Positions 23,760-36,262 are shown, counted from the stretch's first letter. The stretch is DNA of 64,000 nt from Atrichornis clamosus (GCA_013400975.1 WBMZ01011709.1:62001-126000); one strand, 5' to 3'. Numbers and translations are program-made. The notes: generated from the sequence alone by a model not told the origin.

Positions 23760-26263
23760 CTGAAAAATGAAGAAAGCACAATAAAGTACAATAATTATCT
23801 GTAATTTTCTTTTAAAAAGTACTGCTTAGGGTATTACTGGTTTAGGAGTTTAAAGGAAAATTATTTACAATAATAGCATTAACCTTTAAATCAAACAGAT
23901 ATTTTCAGTTTGGTTTCCTACCAAAGCAAGACTTCCATGCCCTATTTTGTCTGTGCCCTCACTTGTCTGTCACTCTTACACCTTAATACCTTCTGAATCT
24001 GATTGTGAATTTCAGATAAATTAGAGGCAAAGAAGGCTCAAATACAAAAAATTCCCAGTTTTCTGAAAACATAGCAACTCAGAAGTGGAGTGGACAAGAA
24101 GCATCCAAGTTAACCCCTTTGATAGAAACCAAGGTAAAAGAGAAGTTTTTCATATGTTTTTGATCCATCAGTAGTTGTGTAATCTTTTGCACAAAGACAG
24201 TACCAGAGCTGACAAGAGAAAGTGTTGCTGCTGTGCTGTTGATTGTATAATAACTCTTTCTTGACATTTTTCTGCAATGAAAACCAATATCAGAATCAAT
24301 GGTTATTCCACCTGTGTTGTGCTGTCTGCCAACAGTGGTGAACCAAAGCTGTCAAGCCAGCACAAAAAGTCTAAAAAGCCTTCATATATTATCTGTTTGG
24401 TATACATTTGAAAAAAACCCTATCTTAGAGCTGCCCATAACAGTTCAATGCATTTCTTGAAATGTGTCTTGATTATTTTTGTGATCTTTGGGTCCAATCC
24501 TAGGCCAGCCATAGGGCTCATTTCTCAGTGTGCCACCTCAGATAAAATTAAGTCAAGCAGACATTGTATACATCTGTACTCTGGGACAGAAATGTATTCT
24601 CAGTATGGTAGCTATTTGGATTTTATTCCAGCCCTACCAATTACAGCTTGCAGCAGTGATCTGCTTGATCCTTGTGAGGGGAAGAAAATGGAAGGGTGGA
24701 ATGGAATGGCAGGTGTCCTTCTCAGATATTGCTTACTATTGATCTCTACACTGGGCACTATCTGGTTTGTATGAAAGAATGTTTTAGCAATTACATCAAT
24801 AAGCAAGAACCAAACAGGAGCATTTTTTAGAACAGCAACAGAATTAGTCTTAGTTAACATGCTTTAACTTCACAAAACATTGGAGCCAGTTGATCTACTA
24901 GATTCGCTTGGCAAATGAATGAATCTCTGTTATTTTGGGAGAAAATTGAATTGAGTTTTAAGTTTAACCAGAATTCTTGTGTTTTTTTGCCATCCTTCAC
25001 GAGCTGCAGTTTTACAGCAAGATCATAAGCACAATCCTCTCATAATCTTCTCCTTCTGAAGCATCTGAAATCATCAGGTATAGAAAAAAAAAATACTTGA
25101 AAGACATTAATTAACATTCAATACTGAACCTGAAAAGGAACAGACATGTTCATGGTGAGTAAGCCAGCACAGAAGAGAAAATTTTCTTAGTTTCTGTTTA
25201 GGAAAGTTTCTTGCTTCTTCTTTTCACAAGTTTATTGATAATTAGAAATCATTAACTGAGTAATTTAAGGCACTGGGTATTGATCAGGATAAAAATAATG
25301 AGGACAAGAAAAGAAAATTGATTTTATTAGAACAAACAGATGTGCTCTTCAAAATAAACAAAATATAATCTTCAACACAACTTTATCATTGGAACAAAGA
25401 CAGAAATGTCCATATAGATGTAGTTTGTATTTCTTATCAACACATTTGAGGGAAAATATTATAAATATGTTATAACAACATTAATTCAATATACTGCATT
25501 TTTTATTTCAAATTATCTCTTGCACTGACAAAAGCCTTATCTAAGTATATGAGATTTCAAAAAATGTACAGAAAATGAGGAGTTTGTAATTACAACTTTT
25601 TCAAACAGATGCTTGTTTCTGTAACTATTTTTGAATTTGTAAGATTTAGCAATGTGTATCAACTTTTTCATACTGAAAGTAAATCTTTGGTGAGGTAGAA
25701 GTGTTACCATGCTCCTACTGCCAGTGAAATGATATTTTCAGGTCACACAGAACTCTTCATGACTTTCACTAATAAAGCATCGAATATTAAAATGTTGTTT
25801 GAAATGGAGAAAATCTATTTCCACCTCCTGCTGGAAGCGGGACTGTGACCAGCAACTTACTGCCTTGAACTCAGAATGCACAGGTGAGTTACTCTGAAAT
25901 GCGAAGTACTGGGTTTTAGACCAATTGTCTCAAAAAGATTGACAACAAAATCATATCTCAGGAAGTGGACATGATGTTCTTCTAAAATTTAAAAAAAATC
26001 TCTGACCAGCCAGTTACATTTCAATATATATTCTTGTACTTAACACATTCCTAATACTCACAAATGTGCAGTCTGTCTTTTCAGAAGACATTTTTGATAA
26101 CATTATCGGCATTATCCTGTGTGTCAGTTCATCAAGGAACATAGGTAAGTCGTTAGGCAAGTAAGGCTGCAGAGGTAAGTATCAAAGTACATTGCTGAAT
26201 TGCTTTTTGAGTTAAACATGTATTTCTTCACAGGATGTCAACGACATATCAGATTTAGTATAC
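23760..26263 (-). other. COL15A1: COL15A1 intron W17/W18
   Basis: 2504 bases, AT-rich around 25250-25700. A 108-codon plus-strand frame at 24448-24774 has a hydrophobic start but no recognisable domain and is treated as chance. Confidence 0.8.
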
Positions 26264-26311
26264 CTGGTGGTCCTGGAACACCTCTGTCTCCCTTTTCTCC
26301 TTTTAAGTGTG
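26264..26311 (-). CDS. COL15A1: COL15A1 exon W17: collagenous exon (acceptor uncertain)
   Basis: It ends GEKGDRGVPGPP plus one base (G), with donor GTATAC, and joins W18 in frame. The 5' end has two frame-compatible acceptors: CTCAG before CACACTT (exon to 26311, adding AHLK) or the weaker AAAAG before GAGAAAAG (exon to 26299, 36 bases). Both take one base from W16. I prefer the first because its AG follows a pyrimidine, but the tract upstream is poor in both cases. Confidence 0.75.
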
Positions 26312-26739
26312 CTGAGCTGTGCAGTCTCCAGGACTCTCTGTTTGCTTTAGCACCTGCCATAAAAGCACAACAAATTCATGAGAACTTGCACACAGCAGAG
26401 ACCATAGCAGGGACAGCCTAACTACTGAGAGACCAGACTTTCCATACACATGGGGCACATGGCTCCTGTCTTTACGTGCTTGTCTCACTCACTCATGATC
26501 ATTGAATTTCTGCCTGATTGTTCTCTTTTATCAACTCCAACACGTGCAAGACACTCTCTCTCTCACAAGTAAGTCTTTTACTCTCCTTTCCCTAAGACCC
26601 TCTGAACAAACCTGGGGGTTTTTTCCATTTGTGTATTTCACTGGAGCAAGTGCAGAAACAGTTCTTGCGTTACTACTGCATGTTGCATATCACATCTTCT
26701 ACTATCTCCGGATTCCACCCCAAACCAATAAATGATAAA

Positions 26740-26800
26740 ATAGAATCACAGAATCATAGTCCTTTGACAGAGGTCTTCTAAGATTAGCTCTTGCAGAAAC
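26740..26800 (-). repeat. CR1 LINE 3'-end fragment
   Basis: ATAGAATCACAGAATCATAG on the plus strand is the CR1 3' tail signature in minus orientation; the following sequence is only weakly CR1-like. Confidence 0.5.
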
Positions 26801-26932
26801 TGTGTTGCCCTCCTCAATTTATAAATCTTTGCCACAGAGTGCAGACCTAGGCTCAGTTGTTATTTGGCCTACATGTTGAGACTGGAGCAAGATATGATCT
26901 CATAATTTCACTAGACAATCAAAGGAGGCCCT

Positions 26933-27111
26933 TCCCTTCCCTTCCCTTCCGTTGCCTGCCCCTCCCCCCTCCTCCCCCTCCCCCCCCCTCCCCTCCCCTC
27001 CCTTCCCTCCCCTTCCCTTCCCTTCCCTTCCGTTGCCTGCCCCTCCCCCCTCCTCCCCCTCCCCCCCCCTCCCCTCCCCTCCCTTCCCTCCCCTTCCCTT
27101 CCCTTCCCTTC
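26933..27111. repeat. C-rich polypyrimidine tract with an 81-bp tandem duplication
   Basis: The segment 26951-27031 (81 bases, starting GTTGCCTGCCCCTCCCCCC) is repeated from 27032 to 27111 with 80 of 80 bases identical, flanked by CCCTT units. On the minus strand, which COL15A1 transcripts copy, it is a run of G3 to G9 blocks separated by one or two bases, a strong G-quadruplex-forming pattern. The identity of the copies points to a recent duplication, or to assembly or replication slippage. Confidence 0.92.
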
Positions 27112-27224
27112 TATAAATCCACTTATGCAATAGCCAAGAAAAAGCAAAAAGTTCTTAACTATGAAAAACCCAACCAAATAAAAAGAACTTATTTAAATCA
27201 AGGTACAAGAAAAGAATTACTCAC

Positions 27225-27270
27225 CATGGTCATTAAGAACTTCTTGATATCCAGGGTAGGGAGTGCTTAC
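27225..27270 (-). CDS. COL15A1: COL15A1 exon W16: non-collagenous interruption
   Basis: 46 bases, entering phase 0 and leaving with one base. It reads VSTPYPGYQEVLNDH. The acceptor is strong (TTTCTTTGTCTGCAG) and the donor GTGAGT. The peptide follows RILYIKG of W15, so together W15 to W17 make a long interruption. A G-rich tandem repeat starts about 110 bases downstream of its donor. Confidence 0.85.
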
Positions 27271-30002
27271 CTGCAGACAAAGAAATCTATCAAAAATTAT
27301 CCATATATGTTAAGCAATTGAAATGCATTACTTGGTGTGACTTAAAAGGCTGGCAAATTTGCATGCTAGTAAATATTATAACAACAGTCAGGGATTATCT
27401 CCATTTTGACAAGGTCTGAGTATTAGCTGATCGAGTTATGAGGATTTTGCTCTCTTTAACATGCAACATGCTTTCAGTAAAAAAAGTGCATTTTGGAGGC
27501 ATCAATAAATCCTACTCTCAGTTGTGCCAGTGAAGCATCAGAAAACCCATTCTTCAAGAACAATTCTGAATTTACAACACTGTATTTGAAAGCAGGATTT
27601 GATTTTTGACTGCTTGCGTTTGTAATTTTTTTCAATAGGCCAGGACTATGTTATGTCTGATATTAACCTGTGCTCCAGATGCATTGAGACCACAACTGGG
27701 AGGCAGAAGCTATTCTAGTCTATCCTTTTCTGACACCAGCTACCTGTGACAGTGGGCATGTTACTTACCTCTGTGCCTGTCTTCAAAACAGGGACAATGC
27801 AGGAATTAAAAAGAGGCACAGTGCTTGAAAATGTTGGTACCTGGTAGTACTATTTATAGGAATCTAATCAAGTGTGTGTAAAAAATGGCAGTTGCTGCAT
27901 CTGGCTAATACTGTAGTATTAGCCCAGAGAAGTCTTACTCACATGGAGAGCGCTATTAATTTCAGAAGTTCAGTTCCCATGAGGAAAACTGGTGGGGTTC
28001 AGTCTGTAGTTCTTTATTGACATTCATTTATGTAGGCATGAATAGCAAACTTCTTTTCTATTAACTCGGATAAGTTTAGGAGATTATTCACCAGTGTAGG
28101 ACAAAACTATCTAGCATACTCAGGTGCATGAAGAAAAGTTTATAAGTACATGTTTCTATTACTTGTGCACATAAAAGTTACTACTATTATTCACTGATTC
28201 TACCTTCCTGAAAAGTGGCTTTTTATTATTATCCAAAATTCAGCTAAAATAGGCTTGTTTTGTTTGAATCATTCCACAGAGAATCACAGGAGAGTTGAGG
28301 TTGGAAGGCATCTCTGGAGATTGTCTAGCCCGAAGGAGGATCAGCTACATCAGGTTGTTCAGGGCCTCGTCCAGTCAGGTTTCAGAGGTAAGGCTGACAA
28401 ATACGTATGTGATTATGGACATACGTGATTAATATACAAGAATGTTATACAATGGGAATGAGAAGATTTAAGGGAGGAATTCAAAGAGGTAAAAAAACGG
28501 TGCCTGGAGGTGGTAGACCAAAACTGTAGGAATGGCAAATTACCATAGAGTAATGACTATTTATCATTAATTAGAAAAAAAATCTTAAGTCAGGGTACAA
28601 CTTTCTTCAGCAGTAAGGTTAGAGGGATGATTAGTATCAATGCATTTAGTGTAGAAGTTAAGAGCTGTTGCTCTAAAATAAGTGAAAAAGAGCTGGAATG
28701 AAAATTGGAGGAGAGGGTACAGTGTTATTTGGAGCTATACTGTTTAACAGAGTAGTAGAACAGCCATCCTGAATACTAGATTGTTCAGGGGAGGCCTGTG
28801 GCTCCCAAAGACAGAATCCTTTCCAAGTACGTCACCCATAGCTTAACAGTATGATATTTCCCTAAGGAAAGCTCTTCCAGGACTGGACTATGTTCACCAT
28901 CAATTGTAGGATGCAATTTCCATAATTCATTAAACAAAAATTGCACCAGTGAGTTCTGAAAATATGAAACCCATCTCCTTTCTTTTCACACTATGTGCGA
29001 AACTGCAGGTCCTTTGAAGGTAATGAAGGTTTTGTCATTCCCTTTGAAAAGTAGGGGCAGATCTTCACCTGCAGCCGTTCTATGTGAATAGACTGCATTT
29101 GAAGATCAAAGAACACGATCTTTCTTTTCTGATGCATCTTTCATGCCACAATGAAATACATAACAAATCTTACTTTGGACAGGGAAATTGAAAACAGCTA
29201 AAGATATAACAACATGGGGACAGTATTTATACTTCTAAAAAATACATGTATCTGTATGCATACACACTCAGCTCCCCAGAGCAACTCTTAAACTATGGAA
29301 ACACAAGCTTTGAAAAGCATTAAAAGTGTTAGAAAAACCAACTAATCAAAGTGCTTTAAGCAAAAGACTCTAGTGTTTCTAGTTCTGTTATATATTTTAT
29401 ATATGATTAAGTTTTTATATATAGCTAAACAGTTGAAGATCTGTTATCTTGAAGAATAGGTAAAACTCATCCCTGGTACAAAGCAAAATGCAGAGAGAGA
29501 AAAGGCGTGAAGTTACGTTGTTTAGGTGCACAGCTGCTTTGGTTATGCTCTGTCATGGCCATGCATTCTGCTAAGAGCAGATTCAGCGTGTGTGACTTAC
29601 TGGCATTTTGCAATGAGGTCTGGGAGGGACTGGGAAAACTGTCTATTGAAAACAGGAGGGAAATTACTTTAATGAGTATATGTATAGTACAACATGTAAC
29701 ACACCATATAGATCTAATAAACAAGATGGGACGTAGCCTGGAGAGAAAACCAGCACCTCTCTAGCAGTGAGCCCAGCTTGCTGCCAGGTCTGTCATCAGG
29801 TCCCTCTCTGTGGGGCTATGGGGGCAAAACTCTTTCATGATAGTGGCTTCAGTTAAGAGACCTTTTTTCTCTGCACACTAGCAAGGTCACCCACTATAAA
29901 CTCTGTTGCCTGAAGCAAGTTTTGATATTTCCCTTTGCAAACTGTTTCTAGTGCAGCACATTTCTGCTACAAAGATAGACCAGTCACTGATCCCTAACTT
30001 AC
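27271..30002 (-). other. COL15A1: COL15A1 intron W15/W16
   Basis: 2732 bases with a CR1 fragment at 28266-28392; otherwise no recognised feature. Confidence 0.85.
28266..28392 (-). repeat. CR1 LINE fragment
   Basis: GAATCACAGGAGAGTTGAGG, TTGGAAGGCATCTCTGGAGA and CATCAGGTTGTTCAGGGCC match the CR1 3' region in minus orientation; truncated after about 125 bases. Confidence 0.8.
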
Positions 30003-30071
30003 TCCTTTGATATAAAGTATACGTCCTGGAGGTCCAGGGGGCCCTGGGGGTCCAGGCAAGCCAGGAAGGCC
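30003..30071 (-). CDS. COL15A1: COL15A1 exon W15: collagenous exon
   Basis: 69 bases, phase 0 (23 codons): [16 protein letters not shown] followed by RILYIKG. The proline-rich triplets end in a non-collagenous tail. Donor GTAAGT, acceptor CTTACCAG. Confidence 0.94.
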
Positions 30072-31858
30072 CTGGTAAGAGAAAAAAGGAAGGTATTAGA
30101 CAAAAATCAATAACCCACCCCAAACTGGAAACCCCAAAGCACTGCAAATTGAAACTAAATTAAAGACAGTGGATCTCTCATCCAAGGAAAATTAGGTATT
30201 CCACATTGATCTAGAATTCTCAAGACTGCTAAGATTCATATATTTTCAAGCGTCAGTCAGATATGTACTTGCTAATAAGCACTCGCAAGGAACCCTGCTA
30301 GACAGGAGGCGTGACTGCCTTTTACAAAAAAAGTATGTCAGTTCTTTACTGTGTCATTTGAAAACTTGGCACAATACCATGTTCACCTTTCAGTCCACGT
30401 CAACACAACTTTCTGTGAGGTGACATATGTCATCTCATCAATAATTAGAAAGTCATTAGAAATGTCTTCCCTGAGCACTCCAAGAAAGACTACTAGAATC
30501 CAGACCCTCTTTTGTTTGCTTGTTTGCTTTACTCCGTCAGCCTGACATACTTCATCTAGTTATACTTGCTACAATAGCTTTTGTTTGGTTAAGGCAGACA
30601 ATCCAGACTATGAACTTTAATATTGCTTGAAGATATGGAGGAAAGGAAAATCTACTTTAATATTTTCTGCCAGGAGGTAGTCATCTCTTCTGTCACTTTC
30701 TTCCTATTAGAATTTGCCTAATTCATCTGTTTTCACTTTCCAGCAACTAAATTTCAATTTATACCTTCTTTTAGAGGTGTAAGCAACATTCAGTACTTGG
30801 TCTTTTTTTCTGTGAAGAAACTTAAATACTTACCAATTCTCACTCTCCCTGCTACACATATAAAGCAATATAATCTCATTTATATTTATTGTCCAGATAG
30901 ATAAAACTCTTGTGTACCAATTTTTTTTCTTTTGAATGAAGTAGAACCAGAGGCTTCATACAATAGGATCCATTTACCAAAAGTGCTCTACTGGAATACA
31001 GTAATACTGACTCTATGCTAACACAGTAACATACCCGTGTGTTTTTGTTCAGCATTACCTCTGTGGCAGATGAAATTTCATTAGCTGCTGTTGTGGCATG
31101 GGTACCAATTTTTCTAGCACACATTGCCCCACCACTTTAGAACAACCACACAAATTACTCTGCTATTGTGAAGCTTATTGTTCATGCTCAGCAATGTGTG
31201 GTCCAGTCTCAAGGTTTGCCATGAGACAACTTGTCTGAAATCTTCTCATGAAAACAGACTTGCAGCACCAGGGGCTTGGTTCATCACTTGTCATTGCATA
31301 ACTACAGGTTATAGGTGAGCATGGATATGCTATCATTTATGCAAAGGTCATTATTCTGGATACCTGTACAAGGCAACTAAAGCAGGTAGTAGGTATAAGC
31401 GAGTACCTCCTTGTTAGTAAAGCAGATACAACTTCACTGTGACATGCTCAAGTGCTGTTTGTACCCGGGCTAGAATGTTCAGAGTCTGTGGGAGTACCTT
31501 CACACCATGAGAGGTCACACTGATGGCCTGGATCAATAAGTCTTTGATATATATTAAAAAACCTGGAATCCCAGATCCTTTGCTATTTGAAGCTGCTATC
31601 TTAGTGGTGAATCACACATAGAAGTATTACACTTGGGAGCTGACACAACTATATCTATCTGCAAGAACTCTCCAGATGGACCTAGAAGTTGACTTTTCAA
31701 TGGTTGCTGGTAGACAGAAAAAGTGGCAGAAACATAACTACTTCTAGATCATTTCAGGTTTTTAGTAGCATCATCATTTGAACGGAATCAATATAAATCA
31801 GACTTCAGATTTTAACAGGATTTTTTTCCCCAACTAATTACAATACGTAAGAACTTAC
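30072..31858 (-). other. COL15A1: COL15A1 intron W14/W15
   Basis: 1787 bases; no repeat or exon-like block recognised. Confidence 0.85.
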
Positions 31859-31918
31859 ATTACATGCTTCACCTTGATCACCTTTCACACCTCTCAATCC
31901 ATTCAGTCCTGGACGGCC
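31859..31918 (-). CDS. COL15A1: COL15A1 exon W14: collagenous exon with a cysteine
   Basis: 60 bases, phase 0 (20 codons): GRPGLNGLRGVKGDQG then EACN. The terminal EACN breaks the repeat and supplies a cysteine next to an interruption, a possible interchain disulfide site. Donor GTAAGT, acceptor CTTCAG. Confidence 0.93.
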
Positions 31919-31998
31919 CTGAAGTAAATAGAAATAGTTTAATATGTGTCAGCAGCAAGCACTTCTATCTTTATTCTGCTTGAGAGCATAATACATAC

Positions 31999-32052
31999 TG
32001 GACGCCCTGGGAAGCCTAGTTCTCCTTTGGGTCCAGTAGGTCCTATTGGTCC
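31999..32052 (-). CDS. COL15A1: COL15A1 exon W13: collagenous exon
   Basis: 54 bases, the classical fibrillar-collagen exon size, phase 0: GPIGPTGPKGELGFPGRP, six perfect triplets. Donor GTATGT, acceptor ATCCAG. Only 80 bases separate it from W14. Confidence 0.95.
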
Positions 32053-34654
32053 CTGGATAAAAAGGAAAATATTATTATGGTCCATATCTCTGACATATAT
32101 TTTATTATTTAGAATAAGAGATATAATTTTATATCTACATTAAAAATCAGTCTGTGATTGCCAGCTTAGGACACTCAGAATGTCCTCTCTGCTTGCTCTG
32201 CTGAGTGGTCTCAGAAGCTGAGGACTGCATATAACAGTCAGCTCTGGTTTGGAAAAGACCGTGTACCTGAAATAAAGTCTGAACTCTCAGTCCCTTGTAG
32301 GGTGTGCAATTCAAAATGCAATCACTACATATCAAAGAAAAATTAAATGCATCAGTCAGGAAAAAAAAGGAAGTTAGAGATGTATGATTTGTGAATCTCC
32401 TTTATCCTTTTTTTGCTTTTTTTTCTAATTATTTTTGAATCAGGCTGTATGAAGAAATGTCTGTGGATCGGCCTGAGAGTTCATACAATGCCAGGCTTCC
32501 ACATGCCTCTCGCCAGCCTGGGTGTGTGGATTCATGGGGCTGATAGTTGAAACAGAACAGTCCTTTCTTTGTACAAGAGTGACTGACTTACCAGGCCTCA
32601 CAAAGTAAAACAAGTGACTGCAAAATGAAAGGACAAACAGGCTGCCTGGGAAAGGTGGTGCAGGACTATGGATGACCTAGGATGGGGTATTTGCAAGCAT
32701 GCCGCTTCTAAGCAGCCTGCAAGCGATCAACAAAAAGCAGTAAATCTGAGGATCTACAAACTTTCAACTGCTGTCAGCTTCCTGAAACTCAACAAAATCA
32801 CAAAGGTCTCGGCAATCTCTTTACAGATGTGTTAGGCTTTCTGGTCTAATTCCTTTTTTTCAGTCTGCTGAAGTGCTGAGATACTCTTCTTGTATTATTT
32901 GTTAAATAATTTGTCTACAGATCTCACACAGATACCACTTATATGTGACAATGGATGTGTTTAATCCCTCATGTAATATCATTTCATTGAAAATTGATAT
33001 GTACATTCATGAAAAATTTATCTAATGAAGATGATAACTTGTCTTAGCATCAAGCTGAAATTTATGGATTAATTGTTGTAATTTTTATCCTGCTGAAACT
33101 GATGACTGGATTAGAAATTCATTAGTGGTTAATGTGAACGTATTGATTCATAATGTCACCATTGTAATCAGAATTTAAAACTCACTAATGTCAGCTGAAA
33201 CTGTTTGAAGGTGGTAGGACCTTTATTAATCTTCTATTTTATTTCCTGTTTGAAGGTAATTTCTGTTCCATATGATCAAAATTAATGCCTGTGTCTGTCA
33301 GGCAAAAGATTGCTGGTGAACTCTGGCAGATGTGAACTTCAATACTGTGCCCTCAGTATTTCAAAATTCAACCCACTTTTCCGTGATATGACATCCAATA
33401 ATGAGGTTTGGAAAAAAAAAAAAGAAATCCAAAATATTATGAGGCATTTTTCTATTTAACTTTCTGATACTTGAGCCTTTAAAGAATATGCAAATCTGAA
33501 GTTTAGTCAGCAGTGAAGATGATTAGAAACAGACTTCTTTGTTAGTTTAAATAAAGAGAAGTGTCTGATCTCATGTTTTAACTGGGACTTCAAGTAAACA
33601 TTAACAATGTGAGAGTTAACTAAGCTGGGGCCACCTTTGCTATTTTCTCTGTCAAAGTGCTAGCTCAGTCCTGACAGGTGTTATCAACTCCCTGAGACAG
33701 ATGCCAGCAGTCACAACTAGAAGTGAAAGAAGAAAGCAAAGAAGTCACAGGAGACTGCTTACCAGGAAAGGAACCTTAATTTACAACGGCAGAGTAGAAC
33801 CTCTGGCTGAGGTCCTTACTAAGGACTCTTCTTCAGTAATAGGCAGACATTTCCTTCACTAACAGGGAACAGCATAATCCATCATGTAAAAAATTCTCAT
33901 TTCTCCTGTGGCAGGAGCTTGGATTCAGTCTGTCTCTTCTGCTTTTGCTAATAATGGTACTGACCTCCTGACTATCCCTTGCTCTCATCTGCCAAACTAC
34001 TGCTTCTCCGTAACTCCTTGTGTTTCAAGCTGCTCTGATCCTCTCTTCTGTCCAGCTGAAGTCTCAAAAAGGAGTAGAGTAATGAACAGGGATCTGTTTT
34101 TAGATTCTGGAAACTCTAAGGGCAGAGAGGAACGATGAGAGTCCCCAGCTACCTTAAAGCTGTTCTTGGGACAGAGTCTTACTTTGTGCAAAGCAGAACA
34201 GAACCATTGAACTAAATTATTTGATAAGTTATGCCTCAGAGTCTCTGGCCCAGTACCCTGAAGTCTGTATATTTTTTCTGCACAGGACTCACATTGACTA
34301 CAAAGGGATTTTTTTCTGTGGGACATCACCAAAATGTATCACCCCAATAGCAGCGATGATCACATGAGGGTTCTGCACTAAGAAGAGAACTGACCCGACA
34401 AAGCCTTGAGACAGGTTCTGTATGCCAAATTTTCCTGCAGTGTAATAATTCCCACAAGTGCTGTCAAGAACTTTCTTGTCTGCATGCTGAACTGTATGAA
34501 GCATCTCATGGCAGTACAAAAAGAGATGTAAACACAGAGTTTAGGGCTGACAAAAAAAGGACACATCCATAGGATACACAGCAATGGGATGGGAGCAATC
34601 AATACAAGCCAGAACATGAGAAATTTCAAATAATTACAAGAAAAAACTTTTGTT

Positions 34655-34800
34655 GCTCTGAAATTTGTCAAATGTCTGGAGCGTGCTGCCCAGAGAGACT
34701 GTGGAATTTCTATCCTATGAGTTGTTGAAAATTCCACTTGGCAAGTCCTTGAATTAAATAGACCTGCTTTGGGCAGTGATGTTCTCTGAAGTTCAAAATG
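34655..34800 (+). repeat. CR1 LINE fragment
   Basis: GGAGCGTGCTGCCCAGAGAG, ACTGTGGAATTTCTATCC and a degraded CAACTGGACA-like continuation match CR1 in plus orientation; its 3' tail is lost or degraded. Confidence 0.6.
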
Positions 34801-35394
34801 ATTCATTCAATTTCATTCAAAATTATTTTACATCAAGGTGAAGGGATAGATCATCTTTCAGTCATACAAGAAGGAGAAGAGGAACTCCCTTTCTGGTCAG
34901 TTAGGATAGCCCGCTCAGGGTATTCTGATACACAGTAATTAAGAAAGCGGTTACTCAGCACGCCCAGTTAACCCCTTTTAAAGACTCCAGAAACTGATAT
35001 CAAAATCTCCTACACACCCTGGTGTGCAGAAATGTCAATATCTACTAACCTTCCCTTAGACACAACAGCAATCAGACTATATCAAGAGCAGAAGCAAAGA
35101 TACATCCTTGACATCCTTGATCTAGGGAATACTAGACTAGAAGAGATTGGTGCCCTAACACTGGTGAGTCTGGGCAACTGTTCTTATTTTATAACTAATT
35201 TCTTGTGCTTTCATACAACATTCTGTGTCCAGTCAAAAGTATCAGACCAAATACCTGAAAAGATGTCGCTAAATCTTGATTTCAGTACATGGTCTTACTC
35301 TACTCCCTGGTATGCTGTTTTCTCAGAATCCAGGGCAGGTGCAAATTATTTGCATTGACACAAATTGAGATGATGCAGCTAGTTGTTTTAATGT

Positions 35395-35760
35395 AAATCA
35401 TATTAACAAGGAATAATTTAGATAGAAAGGGAGAGCTCCTCTAACACAACCTCTTGCTTACAAGACAAATTTGTAAGTTAGGTCATGCCACTCAGCACCT
35501 TGTGCCAGAATCCGCCATCTCTCTGGGGACATATTCCTGTGTTTAACTGCTTTTACTGGGAATATTTTCCTTTATAGTTACTTAAAATTTCCCTTGGTGG
35601 ATCTTATGATCTTTGTTACTTGTCTTTTTCCTATGCATCTCTGAGAAGAACTTATCAGGCCACAACAGGGAGCAATTAGAGCTCCTCTCAGTCTTTTATC
35701 TTCAGGGCTAAACACACCCCGTTCATTCAGTCATAAGTTATTTAAGTTTCTAGCTCTGAT
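35395..35760 (-). repeat. old, degraded CR1-like LINE
   Basis: Diverged matches to the CR1 3' half in minus orientation, including GAATATTTTCCTTTATAG and GGGCTAAACACACCCCGTTC. Too diverged for firm limits. Confidence 0.45.
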
Positions 35761-36028
35761 GATATTTTGCTGTCTGTTTAGATAGTAACAGATACATTTG
35801 TTCTACCAGAATTTAAACTCTGCATCCAGTCTGCAATTCACATCACCACATATGTAACAACTACATTCTTTTCTGAAGGACAATGATCACCCTGAAACAT
35901 GAATAATCCTTATTATCCCTACTTAGAAGAAATGAAAGCTAAACCAAACTACCTTTACATTTACTAATACCTGTAAAATCAAAGCAAAATGAAAAAAAAA
36001 AGGCCACTCCTCTTTGGAATCATCTTAC

Positions 36029-36064
36029 CATTGGTCCCACTGGTCCCACCACTCCAGCTTCACC
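36029..36064 (-). CDS. COL15A1: COL15A1 exon W12: collagenous exon
   Basis: 36 bases, phase 0, four perfect triplets: GEAGVVGPVGPM. Donor GTAAGA, acceptor CAACAG. It lies 120 bases from W11. Confidence 0.92.
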
Positions 36065-36184
36065 CTGTTGAGGACAGACACTCAGAGATCAATCACTGGG
36101 AGAATTCTTGCAATGTCTAGCAGAAGTGGCTGGTAACAAGGCCACCATATAATTCTGGAGGAACACAACACAGAATTAGCCCAC

Positions 36185-36262
36185 CTTCTCCCCTTTTCTT
36201 CCTAGTAATTCAGTTAATGATCCATCAGCAGCAATGATAGCTCCTGGCTCTCCCTTTTCACC
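36185..36262 (-). CDS. COL15A1: COL15A1 exon W11: collagenous exon with interruption
   Basis: 78 bases, phase 0 (26 codons): GEKGEPG, then AIIAADGSLTELLGRK as an interruption, then GEK. Donor GTGGGC (less usual at position +3), acceptor TTGCAG. Confidence 0.9.

Larger units (their letters stand above)
26312..27224 (-). other. COL15A1: COL15A1 intron W16/W17
   Basis: 913 bases containing a CR1 tail fragment and a strongly purine-rich (minus strand) tandem duplication at 26933-27111. Confidence 0.85.
32053..36028 (-). other. COL15A1: COL15A1 intron W12/W13
   Basis: 3976 bases with a plus-oriented CR1 piece near 34655-34800, a degraded CR1 near 35395-35760, and an AT-rich block rich in TAAT cores at 32880-33260. 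Confidence 0.85.

Noticed and set aside
24448..24774. 108-codon plus-strand frame with a hydrophobic N-terminus resembling a signal peptide
   Set aside because: No recognisable domain, no sign of a promoter or exon structure, inside an intron; AT-rich chance frame is more likely.
26857..27321. Proline-rich plus-strand frame of 154 codons and the glycine/arginine-rich frames opposite
   Set aside because: Composition comes from the C-rich tandem repeat; the repeat is free of stops in several frames.
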